The notes below the pieces were generated by a model. The model made no database searches. It saw only the letters and a program-made list of their open reading frames with translations, and was not told where the DNA came from. Both the position numbers and the translations under genes were made by a program. Positions 1-11,399 of a DNA stretch of 64,000 nt are shown here, one piece after another. Source of the DNA: Hydrangea macrophylla (lineage: Eukaryota; Streptophyta; Magnoliopsida; Cornales; Hydrangeaceae); NCBI GenBank assembly GCA_033977485.1, contig CM066988.1, positions 29,802,501-29,866,500 on the forward strand. Reading direction: 5' to 3'. The stretch's first letter is position 1. Each line of letters starts with the position of its first letter.

Positions 1-340
1 AATCAAGAGTTGATCCTCCATTTCCTTGTGAGCACCTTCATATACACACTCATATACTTACATCCACACCACCATGGGAACTTAGGAGCTGTGATTATAA
101 GTCCTAGAAGTCCAAGAAGATTCCTAGAAGAAATAAAAGTCAAGAAGTTAGAAGAAGAAGGAGTTTCACCATTGAAGCTTGTGTTCAAGCTTCCTAAGCT
201 CAAATCCAAAGCCCAAGTTCAATTTCAAGACTTGGTGAGTATTCTAACTCACTTTAGAACCTATATAATATGTAGTAATGTTTAGCTAGTGTTTGATGTT
301 GTATTTTGAGGATCTATGCAACATGCAAGTCAAATCTTTA

Positions 341-860
341 AATCTGAGAAACAGAAACCTACAGTAGAATGTAGTTTAGTAAAATGAGTGTTTTAAGCAG
401 CTCCAAAATCTGAATTAAGCTAGGTTTTTTGTAGAGAAAGCTAACTCATAAATCTACAAATAACTCTTCTATCTCTCAGTCTAGAAATCACTTCTTCATA
501 GGTGAAATGTACATACAACGTAGTACTTTAAATCTGAGAATCAGAAACTTCCAGCAGAATGTTGTTTAGCAAAATGAACATTTTGAGCAGTTAAAAATAG
601 CAATGAAGCTAGGTTTTTTGTGGAGAAATCTAACTCATTTATCTATAAATAACACTTCTGTAGCTCAGTCTAGAAATCAATACTTCATAGGTGAAATGCA
701 CATGCAATGCAGTACTATAAATCTGGGACAGAGCAGTCCGAAAATATAGAAATGTCTAAGTAAAATAAATATTTTGAGCAGCTCAAAAATGTAATTGAAG
801 CTAGATTTTTTTGTACACGAAGCTAATCTAATTATCTACAATGTTCTAGTTTTGAGTTTA
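341..860. repeat. Tandem repeat, about 190-bp period, ~2.6 copies
   Basis: AATCTGAGAA recurs at 341 and 531 and, slightly changed, near 720. Each copy then has a GCAGAATGTNGTTTAG-like block, a GAAGCTAGGTTTTTTGT block, a CTCAGTCTAGAAATCA block and a CATAGGTGAAATG block in the same order. Copy three is divergent and decays after about 860. This is a tandem duplication inside the LTR. Confidence 0.75.
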
Positions 861-1701
861 ATCTACGAATCAATTTATCATGCCCAAATAAATCATATCA
901 ATTCAGTCGACATAGTAAAATTAATTCCTGGCAGATTGTACAACTACTTGTATGATGTGTTTATTGATGATGCTTGTTCTCCGATACCTGTGTGGTTATG
1001 AATATCTTGTGCTATGGTAGTGATATCGAGTAGATGAGTTTGTTAAGGGTTTGTGTAGTTTTGTTAGTTTTATAGACATGATAATGAACCCATGAATGTA
1101 TTTTACAAGTATAACCAAGATGATACTTAATTTGAAATCTTAACATAAGCTTGAATTAGATGTACATAGACCCATGCTTGGATATATATGGAGTACCTAC
1201 ACTATTGTAGACATGTTATACTACTCATAGGAGTATATCATTTGCGTACCCTGAGCTTAAATGATTGTACATTGCATAAAAATAGAGGATTTGAGAATCT
1301 GGCGCCAGAAACCGATTTATAGGAAAAACCGATTTCTGGGAAGTTTTTTTTGGGAAAAGTTTCCTTAAGGAACTATTAAAGTCGTAAGCTGAACGACGAC
1401 GTTAATTCTAATGGGTATATTATGACATAAAACAGAACAACGGACATAGGAACGCAACCTTGTATGTGTAAATGAAAGTTATTAACAAATTAAACCACGG
1501 AACGAGTGACGCGAATGCAGTCAAGGATATGTAAGGATTGATTGTGCTTGGTTAGGAGCAGCGTATGTCAAGAATAAGTGTTGGATAGGTAAACCAAGCC
1601 CGGAGGCCGAGATAGTAAGCAAAGGATGTGTTTGATGGGTTATGAAGCGATGAGTATTGTGTATCCTTTTGGGTCATCGTGACGAAAGGGGGTACAGTTA
1701 A

Positions 1702-2366
1702 TGCTTCGGTTCTTCGTGATGGCAAAGTGGTGTTTCCTTGAGTAAAGACTCCTTCTGGTTCTTAGTGATGGAATGGATGTTCTTATACTCTGTAACGCTT
1801 TCGGTTCTTCATGACGAAGTGGTGATTCTTTGAGTAAAGACTCCTTTCGGTTTTTCGTGAAGAAATGGATGTTCTTGTATTCTATAACGCTTTCGGTTCT
1901 TTGTGACGAAGCGATGATTCTTTGAGTAAAGACTCCTTTCGGTTCTTTGTGAGGAAATGGATGTTCTTGTACTCCGTGACACTTTCGGTTCTTCGTGACG
2001 AAGTAGTGATTCTTTGAGTAAAGACTCCTTTCGGTTCTTCATGCGGAAATGGATGTTCTTGTACTCTGTAACGCTTTCGGTTCTTCGTGACAAAGCGTTG
2101 ATTCTTTGAGTAAGGACTCCTTTCGATTCTTCGTGAGGAAATGGATGTTCTTGTACTCCGTAATGCTTTCGGTTCTTCGTGACGAAGCGGTGATTCTTTA
2201 AGTAAAGACTCCTTTCGGCTCTTCGTGAAGAAATTGATGTTCTTGCACTCTGTAACACTTTCGGTTCTTCGTGATGAAGTGGTGATTCCTTGAGTGAAGA
2301 CTCCTTTCGGTTCTTCATGACGAAATGGATGTTCTTGCACTCCTTAACACTTTGGTTCTTCATGAC
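1702..2366. repeat. 92-bp minisatellite, about 7 copies
   Basis: The unit contains CTTTCGGTTCTTCGTGACG, then GATTCTTTGAGTAAAGACTC, then a second CTTTCGGTTCTTCGTGAGG, then ATGGATGTTCTTGTACTC. Copies start near 1703, 1798, 1890, 1981, 2073, 2166 and 2258, with a partial copy near 2349. Each 92-bp unit is itself made of two related half-units. Because 92 is not a multiple of three and the repeat lacks stops on the minus strand, it creates artefactual antisense ORFs of 184 and 152 codons. Confidence 0.9.
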
Positions 2367-3108
2367 GAAGTGGTTGATGAAAGATGTTTTGGTTGATGAA
2401 ATATGGTTTGGTTAGCAAGAAATACTTTGGGTTTGTAAATGACGTCGGATGTTAGAAATGAATGGTAGTGGCATTAAGAATGTCTAGATGGGTCTCCTAA
2501 ATTGTTTGTATTCCTATCGAATATGTAGTCGGGTATGCTAATAGTTATAATTCGACGGAGAGAATGTAAAAATCCTAAAAGACATGTTGAAAGGTAGTAA
2601 ATGTATTCTTATTGTGTTTTACTATATACGTTCCATTTGATTTAGCTTACTCACTCAGCTTTCATAAGCTGACGACGTTCATGTCGCTGGACATTCCCAT
2701 GTCCAGCGTATCCAGGTGAGGAGTACCCAGGTTATGAAGCTATGCAAGAAGGAAACATTGAAGAAGATTATACTGAAGAGGATTATGGTTATGCGAGTTA
2801 GGAAGAAGACCAGTAGCTTCCCTTTTGTAAATATTTTTGTTATAATCAGAAGACTTATCATATTTTTGTAATAGTTTTTGTAAGGCCGAGAGCCATAAGA
2901 CTCATATATATTTAATTAGCCAGTACCATTGTAGCCTTTAATTGTAACATATTCCAGTAGTAGATGTTACTTTTACCCTTTTGTTATAGCATTTAGTTAT
3001 TATTATTTTGGTCTTGGACAATTCGGTGCTTCCACCAGTCACGTGCCTCAGGGTCCAAGATGAAAATTTTAAATTTTTCCATATTTTGGCTATGTCGGGG
3101 TGTGACAC

Positions 3109-3790
3109 TTTATTCCTACGACTTACATGCCACAAACATGTATTGATTTACCGGAGGTGTCGGCCTCTCACTTTGAGATAAAGTCATCTACCATCTCGCT
3201 ACTTCCTTCTTTCCATGGCCGCATTAATGAAGACCCTTACCAACACTTAGGGGATTTCCAAGATATATGCTCTACTTTAAAAATTCAAAACTTAACTGAT
3301 GATGAATTGAAACTGCGGCTCTTTCCATTCTCTTTAAAAGATAAAGCAAAGTATTGGCTCCAATCTTTGGAGCCGAATACAATTAAAACCTGGGAACCCT
3401 TACACACCGCATTTTTACAAAAAAAATTTCCCTATTATGCGTACAAATCAGATAAGGAAATCCATAACAAACTTGTGATGCAAGATGGGGAAACGCTTTA
3501 TGATACTTGGGAAAAGTTTAAAGAATTATTACGCTCATGCCCACATCATCAGGTTCCTAAGTGACAATTAGTTCAAGTCTTCTACGAGGGGCTTATTCCC
3601 TCTGTTTGGAATACCGTCGATGCCGTTTGTGCGGGTACTTTCCTGCACAAAAGTGCCGACAAGGCATGGAAAATTTTCAAAATGTTAAGCGAGAACTCGA
3701 TGCACCAGGCTGTGTCGGTACGTTCTGAAGGATACCCTGCCACCACCAAAAAGAGAGGTAAAAGTTGAGTCAAGTCATTCAATCAAATTA
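3109..3790 (+). pseudogene. Athila-type gag, N-terminal and central part (broken)
   Basis: Gag is the structural capsid polyprotein of the retroelement particle. The frame running from 3127 shows the Athila gag signature: an FHGRINEDPYQHL block, an FPFSLKDKAKYWL block, a GETLYDTWEKFKEL block and a CPHH motif. It stops at 3562-3564 (TGA) but the next codons still encode gag (a QVFYEGL block), so the stop is a lesion. Another stop follows near 3766, and the frame shifts before 3821. The extreme N-terminus is lost at the LTR junction at 3107. Relationship to Athila is by motif recognition. Confidence 0.8.
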
Positions 3791-3820
3791 CAAGAATTAA
3801 ATAGAGAACTTGACCAATTT

Positions 3821-4282
3821 ATGATGATAGGAAATAGGTCCAATTCACCTCCTCATGAAGTATGTGCATTGTGTTCTGCACCGTCACATAATATCTTTGC
3901 ATGTCCTTCCATGTCTCAATTCCCAGAATTCGTGGAGAAACACATTAATTATATTCAAAAATTCCCACGAAATAATTATAATCCTGCGCCGACTAATTTT
4001 TCTAATACTTATCGAACTCAGCCTCAACAATATCAATACCAACAACCTAATCCTCCTCCACCTCCACGTAATAATGCATTTGAGGAGAAGGTGTTGGCAT
4101 CACTTGAAAACTTTAGGTCAGTAATCCAGTTAGTACATTCCCACACCCAGTCCATCGCAAAACTAGAGTCCCAAATGGGACAAGTATTGAGTATATTAAA
4201 CCGTTTAATCGAGAATAAGTTGCCAAGTCAACCTATTCAGAAACCTCAGGGTCAATACGAGAATGAGGATAAGAGTGAGTAA
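3821..4282 (+). pseudogene. Athila-type gag, zinc-finger and C-terminal region
   Basis: This frame continues gag after a frameshift. It carries a Cys/His cluster (CALCSAPSHNIFACP) of the kind found in the Athila nucleocapsid, followed by a Gln/Pro/Asn-rich stretch and a predicted helical segment (LAS..LENFRSVIQLVHSHTQ). It ends at TAA 4280-4282, but the frame stays open in phase beyond that codon into the next segment, so the stop is secondary. Confidence 0.75.
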
Positions 4283-5371
4283 GTGAACGCTGTTTCGACT
4301 AGGACGACTATTCGGGAAGAAGAAGTTGTTAAATTTTCGGACGAGGGTGAGAAAAATTTAAACGTTAATTCGAATAAAGAAATGGGTGAGGACATGAATC
4401 AAAGTAGAAAAGAAAAAGAACCGGTCCCAACTAATTATATTCTGAAAATGCCTTTTCCACCAAACGTTGAAGAACCGTCAAATTTTTCTAAGAAAAAGTC
4501 GAAAACTGAAGATATACTCGAGGTGTTTAAGCAAGTTAAAATCAATATTCCATTCCTCGATGCGATTAAACAAATTCCCGCTTACGCTAAATGTCTAAAA
4601 GACCTTTGCACGTAAAAGCGCAAAATACACAGTCATACTCCGAAAAAGGACTTTCTCACGGAAAAAGTAAGCTCAATTTTTCAACACGCTACTCTAAAAT
4701 ATAAAGATCCAGGTACGCCTACGATATCATGTGTCATAGGTGACACTATCATTCATCAGACTCTCCTTGACTTAGGAGCTAGTGTTAATCTTTTACCTTA
4801 TCACGTCTATAAACAACTAGCTTTAGGTGAACTTAAACCTACGGCCGCTACTATACAATTAGCGGATCGTTCTATTAAAATCCCTAGAGGAATCGTCGAG
4901 GACATCTTAGTAAAAGTTGATAAATGTTATTATCCTGTCAACTTCATGGTCCTTGACACTGAACCGGTACTAGATGCTAGGAAACACACTCCTGTCATTC
5001 TAGGTCGTCCGTTCTTAGCCATGGCTAATGCTCGTGTCAACTGTCGAATGGGGGTGATGAAAGTGTCATTTGGGAACATGAATCTAAAAGTAAATATTTT
5101 TAATGCTATTGATCAACCTCCTGAAGACGATGATTACCTATGTGAGGCGGAGATTGAGGTTAGACGAACAATTGAACCGAATAACGTACAAACTGTAGGT
5201 GAGGAAAATAATTTGGTGAGTAATGAGCGGATGAATTCGACTAATCTGGATCTTAATGATGAATTTACTCGAAAGGTACGAAATCATTTTGAACATAATC
5301 AGGATGAACCGTCAATTGGATTAATTCATAGCGACGGTATTTCTGCTTATCCTAAGGGGTACAAAGTCTGA
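4283..5371 (+). pseudogene. Athila-type gag-protease segment with retropepsin
   Basis: In phase with the previous segment. The first 110 codons hold the conserved block before the protease (VNIPFLDAIKQIPAYAK-like: KINIPFLDAIKQIPAYAKCL). An in-frame TAA at 4613-4615 interrupts it, after which the frame continues as an aspartic protease. The active-site motif is LLDLGASVNLLP (near 4770-4805), with the D-L-G form that Athila elements normally have, and the flap/second-lobe motif VILGRPFLAMANA lies near 5000-5035. The enzyme would cleave the gag-pol polyprotein. The frame ends with a natural-looking TGA at 5369-5371 and no RT follows. Confidence 0.8.
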
Positions 5372-8058
5372 TTTTTAGCCTCCATAAGTCCTGAGCTAGA
5401 ATGGTCTAGCTGAAGACATAAAAGATAGCGCTTCTTGAGAGACAACCTAAGCTTTATTTCGTATGTTTCTCTTGTTTTTGAGCATTTTCAATCATTTTTG
5501 GGTCATTTGAGTCAGTTTTGGTCATTCTGAACAGGTTTGGGGGTCGAGGATAATTTATTTTGAACTTATTTACACTGAAAGAAAGAAAAATGAAAAAAAA
5601 ATTGCCTCGCGTGCACGGCCCACTCGCGCGAGGTTGTCACTTAGAGAGAAAATTTTCAAGTTTTTATATTTATGCCTCAAGTTCTAGTCGCGCTTCAAAA
5701 TCGCGCGCGCGAGGGGTCTCGCCCGAGCGGCCCGCTCGCACGAGCCTGGGACTTAGAAATTTTATTCTTCAGAAATCATAAAAGTAGCCGCAGTAATGTC
5801 TCGCAGAGGGATTTGCGCGCGTGACGCTCGCTCGCGTGAGGTAGGATTTTCAGGAATTTTCTCTTTTGTTCTCTAACCTCCTGTCTCCTGCACCTGGTCA
5901 GCTGTTTTTATATTTTATTCTCTTAAGTTTATTTTAGATTAAGTATTTCTTTGTTTCCATAGTTCTAGTTTTGTTTTTCTTTATTTCCTTTACGTTCTTT
6001 TAATTCTAGTTTAGTTTCTATTATTTACAAAAAATTAAATAAATAAATAACAAAATAAAAAGAAAAAAATATGTATTATATATTAGCTTTTCTTATTCAT
6101 TGTTAGTTTATTTTCTTTTAAGTATTGCCAGGTGAATTAGTGTCTCCATTTGGAGCATTTGAACTTTATCGCCATATTTATATGTTCATCTGGTTTGTGG
6201 TTGTCGAAATCGAGGTACTATCATTCCTTCTCTACGTACTTTCCTTTCTTTCGTTTTACTGTTTCATTAGGGGCAATAAAAGGTTTAGGTTTGGGGGTAT
6301 GCACTCACATGCACATTATTATATACACCAAAATTTTAAAAAAAAATTTGATACTTGTGCTTAAATAAACGATGTCACCTACGATTTTGCAATCTCTAGT
6401 CGATACATCTTGTTATGTAACTTGGATTGTCATAGAATGGTAAACATGAGAAGATATGATTAAATATTTGCTGAAGTAATGATATGACGTTTTAGGTCAT
6501 GTATCGTTCGAATCGTAGTTTTATATCATAGATTTGCACACAAACCTATGCACTACACGTAGTCGCTTGAATACATGTTTGATGTGAACTATAATATGAT
6601 TCGGATTTCTAGATAACACATGGTGGAGACTAAACCCAGTGAGCTTCTGAGCCTATCTTTTCTTTTTAGAGGGTTATAAGTACATTTTGTGTTTATCTAA
6701 TGTCATTAAAATAGCGCATTAACTTGTTGTTTAGTCTCATTATTCTTGTCTTGGTTGATAGTCAAGTTAAAATATTTGCTACCACGCTAAATAATCTTCC
6801 GTTGTAAACGTTGAAGAACCATATAACCATAGAAGATGATTTTAGGCCTTTCTTTGTTTGCTACTGACCGATAAATGATAAATTTCCTTAGTTCGCCCCC
6901 TTGAGCCGTTAAATTACCATTTCTTTCTTTAATCACCATTATCCTTTTTTTGCTCCAACTTGACAAACTTGGAGTTCACCACTGAGAGATTTGTCAACTG
7001 TTAGTGGTGATAAGGCGATGTATTGATTAAGAAGAAGAAGAAAACAAGATGCTGTTTGGGGTAGTACCTTGGTATTCAATGAACATTCATTTCAAAAGCA
7101 ACGAAAAGGAAAAGAATAAGGTTGGAAAAAAAAAAGCAATGAAGAAAGAAAAAAAAAGAAGAGGAAAGAAATTAAAAAAATATATGAAAAGAAGAGAATG
7201 AAAAGATGAAGTTGGTAGAAGAGACGAATGAAAGAAATCGAACATGCCGTACAATGCCATTCTAAAACTACCTAATTAATCCTTTCTATCCTTTTTCATT
7301 GACCGAGCCACATTACAACCTTTGAAAAGTCCTATTTGATCCTAGAAACATGGTTTGGATATGTAAACGATGGGAAGGAGATTAAAACATGGTAATGATT
7401 CATTTCTCTTTACTGTTTACGTCCTATCCATGAGACTGCTATTCTTTTGTGTCATGCGTCTTTTTTGAGTCATATGTGAGCATTTCTCGTTTTGAAAACA
7501 TATTTCCTTTGCTCCCATATATTGGATAAATTACACATGTTCTAAGCGTTTCATTTGAGAGTGTAATTCATTGTGAGATTCGTAGTCGAAGCATAGTTTG
7601 ATGGTCATCCGAGTTATATTCCAAGTTTATTACATGCGCGTGTTCATTTGACTACCATATCACACACGTGCAATTTTATGAGAAATTTTATTGATTTATA
7701 TGATGCATGTGCTTGGGATTGCTTTTCATGATGTAGGTGGACATTTGATTATGTTTCTTCTTGTTCGTTATTCTATTTCAAATCATTGTTTCATAATAAG
7801 GAGTATCGAATATTTGTTTTTTGTTTTTAATAAAACTTTTTAAATATATAATGAAATAAAGATGGTTGTAGGTGACTTGTTGACGAGAACCCACACGAGA
7901 CTTCACTCATCCAACTAAGGACACCTATGGGTTTAAAAGGCTTGTTGCATACGCTAAATCCAATCGTGATCCATGCTAAAATGGAGTAGTATTTTTAATT
8001 AGTAGTTTAATTTTTATATTCTTTTTGCTCGAGGACTAGCAAAATGTGGGTTTTGGGG
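5372..8058 (+). other. Athila-like 3' non-coding region
   Basis: About 2.7 kb without a credible gene. It is AT-rich, with GTTTGGGGGT-like purine blocks near 5537 and 6288 and a final CTCGAGGACTAGCAAAA followed by a TTTTGGGGTG tract at 8028-8060. Such blocks mark the polypurine region just before an Athila 3' LTR. The short frames at 5560-5781 and 6125-6368 show no recognisable domain. A GC-rich island at 5600-5850 is listed separately. Confidence 0.6.
5600..5850. repeat. GC-rich CGCTCGCGCGAG-type repeats
   Basis: Several copies of a CGCGCGCGA..CGCTCGCGCGA-like motif stand out from AT-rich surroundings (near 5606-5630, 5688-5740 and 5813-5840). A related copy with the same half-motifs is at 8236-8292 in the 3' LTR. 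Each is nearly palindromic. They look like an internal repeat of this retroelement family rather than a CpG-island promoter. Confidence 0.6.
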
Positions 8059-9366
8059 TGTGATCGGGAGAGAACAAATCCTAATTATACACCTTAATTC
8101 ACATTTGTTAGTACTTTTTTATCCTATTTTTGTATATTTTTACTTCATTTTCTATTTTCTGTCAGGATTTGGAAAAAAGTAAGGATTCCAAGCTAAATTG
8201 GGTTAAAAAGCAGAAGAAAAGAAGCTGAAAAAACCACATCGCGCGCGCGACCCGCTCGCGCGAAACCCAGGAAATCGCTCGCGCGACCTATGCAAAAAAG
8301 TGAAAACACGTATTACAGTGTACTGAAGACTCCTACGTGAACAAAACTGCCTAATTACATCTGGAAAGCTAAATACAGCATTTTGAGTGCGAATTGGGTT
8401 AGGAAAGCTTCCAAACTTGCTCCAAATCTATAAATACTCAATTATAATTCAATTCTTGTGTTGGCAATTGTTATACACACAATACACAGCCACAATATAC
8501 AACAATATACACAGCTATTGAAGAGAGGAAAGCAAGGAGAAGAAGAAGAAGACCAAGGATTCCCATGGCCTCCTCCATCAACCTCTTGCCGTTCATCAAT
8601 TCTATGGTGAACTAAACTCAAGATCTAGGGTTTCAATGAAACCCTAGCCAAGTAATAGGGTGTATATTATGTTTTTATTTTAGTTTTATTATGTATAGAT
8701 GACAGTTACATGTTCCGAGGATTTTTATAAATAAATCGTACTCTTATTAATTAAATCGTTACTTTCAAAGTTTACTCTTGTCTTAGATCTATTTTTATGG
8801 TAGTGTGCTCAATGATCTATGCTTGCTGTGCTTGTTTAGATTATTTACATGTAATGGTGCTTAAATTGAATTGTGTTATCAAGTATCCGAATAGTCCATG
8901 CCTAGATTAGACGGATTATACTACAACCCTAGTTTAGTGTAGGATAATTCGTGCTAACCGAAAAGGGATTATGTTGGTGCTTGAACCATAGCTATTTTCT
9001 TGACGGAGGAATTGGGCTTGTAGCTACAATTCCCCATTATCATCCAACTTAATAAGCTAAAGTAATTCATAAATACCCTTATTATGAAGCTAGTGGTGGA
9101 TTTCAATCTTAGGTTCCTTAAACTTATTATAAAAAACAAATATTTAATAGCTTTCATAATTTAGATTTACTTTTATTGTTATTAGTTTAATTCAAATTAA
9201 ATCCAAAATCCAAAATCCGTTTTTCTTAATTAGCTAAATTTAGTTTTTAAAATTAAAGTGCGTAGTATTCAATCTCTGTGGGTTCGACCTTTACTTCCAC
9301 ACTGCAAATCTTTTGAAAGTAAAGCATAAGTAAGCACACTTTTATATCTTGATTTTGACGAGATCG
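8059..9366 (+). repeat. 3' LTR of the Athila-like element (right end lost)
   Basis: It begins TGTGATCGGGAG directly after the polypurine-like TTTTGGGG tract. It contains a TATA-like CTATAAATAC at 8428-8437 and, near its end, a CTGTGGGTTCGACCTTTACTTCC block common at the 3' side of Ty3 LTRs. No 5' LTR partner is in the window. The final bases are replaced by the truncated LTR that starts at 9367. The frame at 8969-9157 is not convincing as a gene. Confidence 0.6.
8428..8437 (+). promoter_or_regulatory. TATA box of the Athila-like LTR
   Basis: CTATAAATAC lies about 370 bp into the LTR, a normal position for the U3 promoter. Assignment rests on motif and position only. Confidence 0.45.
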
Positions 9367-9913
9367 CTACTCAACCATCCCGGGATGTTACGCATAATCG
9401 CCCGGTTCAGAGCTCGGGCGCCCGCTCTAGACTGGCCCCACATGGGAGCACCTCCGGAAGGCATGGTTACTTGCCCGACAAGCTTTCAGACAGTTTCATA
9501 TCCCAGCTAGGAGAATAAATAGAAGGAGCAAGTAGTTTCCTAAACCACTTAGGAAACTCTCCTAAATTCATGTAAATCGGTTGTAGTCAGATAAAGCTTC
9601 CTAATCTGCAGACTTACCTTGTACGGGTGGTCTCTTGCACCTATAAAAGAGGCCACCCACCCCCATTGAAGGGGATCGCATTCCTAGCATAGAGAATAGT
9701 AAATCATATCATTATTACACATATACCCCGTCGGTTACTGGTAGTGTCGCCCACTCTGTTGGCTCACCAGTCCCCGCCGGTGATCTATTAGTGAAAGCGC
9801 ACCGACGCACCTGTGGATGTAGGTCACCTCATTAATGGGGCCTAACCACATCCAAACTCCATTGTGTCCATCTCTCTCATATAATTACTCTTACACAGAT
9901 TTTGGCTTCATCA
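9367..9913 (+). repeat. 5' LTR of the Retand/Tat-like element, 5'-truncated
   Basis: It aligns by eye with 27541-28084: shared CTACTCAACCATCCCGGG at the start, TGGCCCCACATGGG, a CCTATAAAAGAGGCCACCC promoter block and ATTTTGGC at the end. The first ~82 bp of the LTR (27459-27540 in the other copy) are missing. The LTR ends in CA at 9913 and is followed by a primer-binding-site-like sequence. The sequence identity to the 3' copy looks over 90%. Confidence 0.85.
9641..9650 (+). promoter_or_regulatory. TATA box in Retand/Tat-like 5' LTR
   Basis: CTATAAAAGA, conserved at the equivalent place in the 3' LTR (27815-27823), about 270 bp upstream of the LTR end. Likely U3 promoter. Confidence 0.55.
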
Positions 9914-9915
9914 AT

Positions 9916-9935
9916 TTGGCGCGATCTGTGGGAAA
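9916..9935 (+). other. Primer-binding site of the Retand/Tat-like element
   Basis: TTGGCGCGATCTGTGGGAA lies two to three bases after the LTR end. It resembles the TGGCGCCGTCTGTGGGAA form common in plant Tat-clade elements. The tRNA identity was not checked. Confidence 0.6.
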
Positions 9936-9974
9936 CGATTACTTTCTCCGAAAACAAATCTTTGACTAATCAAT

Positions 9975-10695
9975 ATGCCTCCAAATAAAGGTAAGAATAT
10001 CACTGCCCCAATGGGACCGGTAAATTCACAAGTCGGACGACCGGCCGCCTCCATGACCTCCGAGCAGGTCACCGCGACTCTCGCACAACTCCTAGAGGGC
10101 CGGCGGCAAACCTAGTAGCAGATTGAAGCACTGCTGGCCCGACAGGATGAGCTCTCCCAAATCGAGGAGCAGCCCGGGAAAGGCACGCCTAGCCGAAAGC
10201 CTCCACGGGTCAGATAACATACCCACACTGCACATGTATCCCCACTGGGTTGGAGACGACACGGAGATGATGAACGTAGCTATGCACCCAGGCGAACCCG
10301 ACATCATGCCCTGGCTAACCCGCACCGGGCGGGAGACGCCAGAGACATCATCAATAGTAGGCGTGCTACCAAAAAGGAGGGGCCAGGACATATAGCCCAG
10401 GAATCGGCCGAGGACCTCCCGGCCATGAGCCGGGGAGATCTCAGGCACACAATTACCCGTAGCCAGAGTCGGGTCCTATCCCCAAGGGCAATACACTTTG
10501 AAGAAAAGGCCTTGTCATCTGATCTGACTTACTGCTCGGACATAGAAAGGAAGACCGAGCGAGAAGGCGTGAAGGCTCAAATCCAGAACCTGCAAAAACA
10601 GATCGAGCAACTGAGCTGCAAGTAGCGCTATGATCATACCAACACAGAGACTGAATGACCCTACACTGTTCGTGTCACCGGATTCCCCATCCCGC
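9975..10695 (+). pseudogene. Gag N-terminal remnant of the Retand/Tat-like element
   Basis: An ATG 60 bp after the primer site opens a frame that begins MPPNKGKN and runs to paired TAG codons at about 10113, probably former Gln codons. It continues with a Gln/Glu-rich helix (IEALLARQDELSQ), shifts frame, and ends with an open piece 10425-10625 containing a coiled-coil-like KAQIQNLQKQIEQL. No capsid core remains, because the Ogre-like LTR is inserted at 10696. Gag identity is inferred from position between primer site and insertion. Confidence 0.5.
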
Positions 10696-10964
10696 TGTAG
10701 ACACCCCGATTTTGACCGATCGTCGAATTTAGGAGAGCGTCACCTCCACGTCCAATGATGATAAGGACCAAAAGATTCAAAGTATTCCAAGCTCTTCAGA
10801 AAGTTCTCTAAACGCAATAAAATTTCACAGAAAGAAGAAAATACCAGGTATTTAGGAGAATTCAGGTATAAAACACCATTTTTGGAAAAGATCTTCAAAA
10901 TTTAAGAAAAAGGAAGAAAGAAAAGACCTAAAAAGATAAGTTCAACAAAAAATGGCACATGGCA

Positions 10965-11275
10965 GTATTCCGCGGCATTTAGTGAGTGCCGAACGGCATT
11001 CAGTGAGTGCCGGCCCGGCATTTACTGAGTGCCGCCGACATTTTCTGACTGCTGTTTACTTTTAAAGTCCGTATTTTGTGGTACAATACGTATATATATG
11101 CGGATAAAAACAAAAAACTAATAAAGTAAGGTTGACTAAAATGCGGCAAACAATAATTTGGCGCGGCACTTGCTGAGAGCCGCGCGGTAGTCATGGAATG
11201 CCGCTGCGGCTGCGGCATTGGCATTCACGGAGTGCCGCAACGGCTTTCACTGACTGTCGCAAAAGATTTTTGACT
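10965..11275. repeat. Array of short palindromic CGGCATTCAGTGAGTGCCG units in the LTR
   Basis: At least seven degenerate copies of a ~20-bp inverted-repeat unit with arms GCGGCACTCA / TGAGTGCCGC-like, in two clusters (about 10965-11035 and 11160-11275) separated by a non-palindromic spacer. They lie 110-400 bp upstream of the LTR TATA box. Confidence 0.75.
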
Positions 11276-11389
11276 GCCGTCCTGTGCAGCAGTTTGTCTA
11301 TTTTCAGGAAGTATGTATTGTACCACCAAATGAAACATTTGCACCTGTCTTTTACTCCGAATTCACTTAAAATACTTGGTAATTTTGTC

Positions 11390-11399
11390 TATAAAAGAG
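11390..11399 (+). promoter_or_regulatory. TATA box of the Ogre-like LTR
   Basis: CTATAAAAGA, conserved at 20670-20679 in the solo LTR, followed in both by GGATCTTCCTT. Likely start region of genomic RNA. Confidence 0.6.

Larger units (their letters stand above)
1..3107 (+). mobile_element. Right-hand part of a long Ty3/gypsy LTR (solo or truncated)
   Basis: The stretch ends in GGGGTGTGACA at 3107, a typical plant Ty3 LTR terminus. Its last 450 bases match the layout of two other LTR ends here (to 32762 and to 33644): a CTCACTCAGCT..AAGCTGACG block near 2650, an acidic short reading frame, a GACAATTCGGTG block and a final TTTTGGCTATGTCGGGG block. No primer-binding site follows 3107; instead Athila-type gag coding sequence starts at once, so this is a solo LTR or a truncated element inserted in that gag. 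The left end lies outside the window. The open frames inside, including long minus-strand ones at 1809-2363, come from tandem repeats and I do not regard them as genes. Confidence 0.6.
3108..9366 (+). mobile_element. Athila-like Ty3/gypsy element, gag-protease only, 5' end missing
   Basis: This is a plus-strand element with Athila-type gag (3109-4615), an aspartic protease (to 5371), a long 3' non-coding region and a 3' LTR from about 8059. The 5' LTR and the first part of gag are cut off at 3107. There is no RT, RNase H or INT between 5371 and the 3' LTR, so as it stands the element could not have encoded its own copying enzymes. Whether this was an internal deletion or an established non-autonomous family cannot be told from one copy. 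At the right it is cut by the truncated LTR of the next element near 9366. Confidence 0.75.

Noticed and set aside
1809..2363. Long minus-strand ORFs of 184 and 152 codons
   Set aside because: They are the 92-bp minisatellite read in two frames; composition is repetitive and no domain is present.
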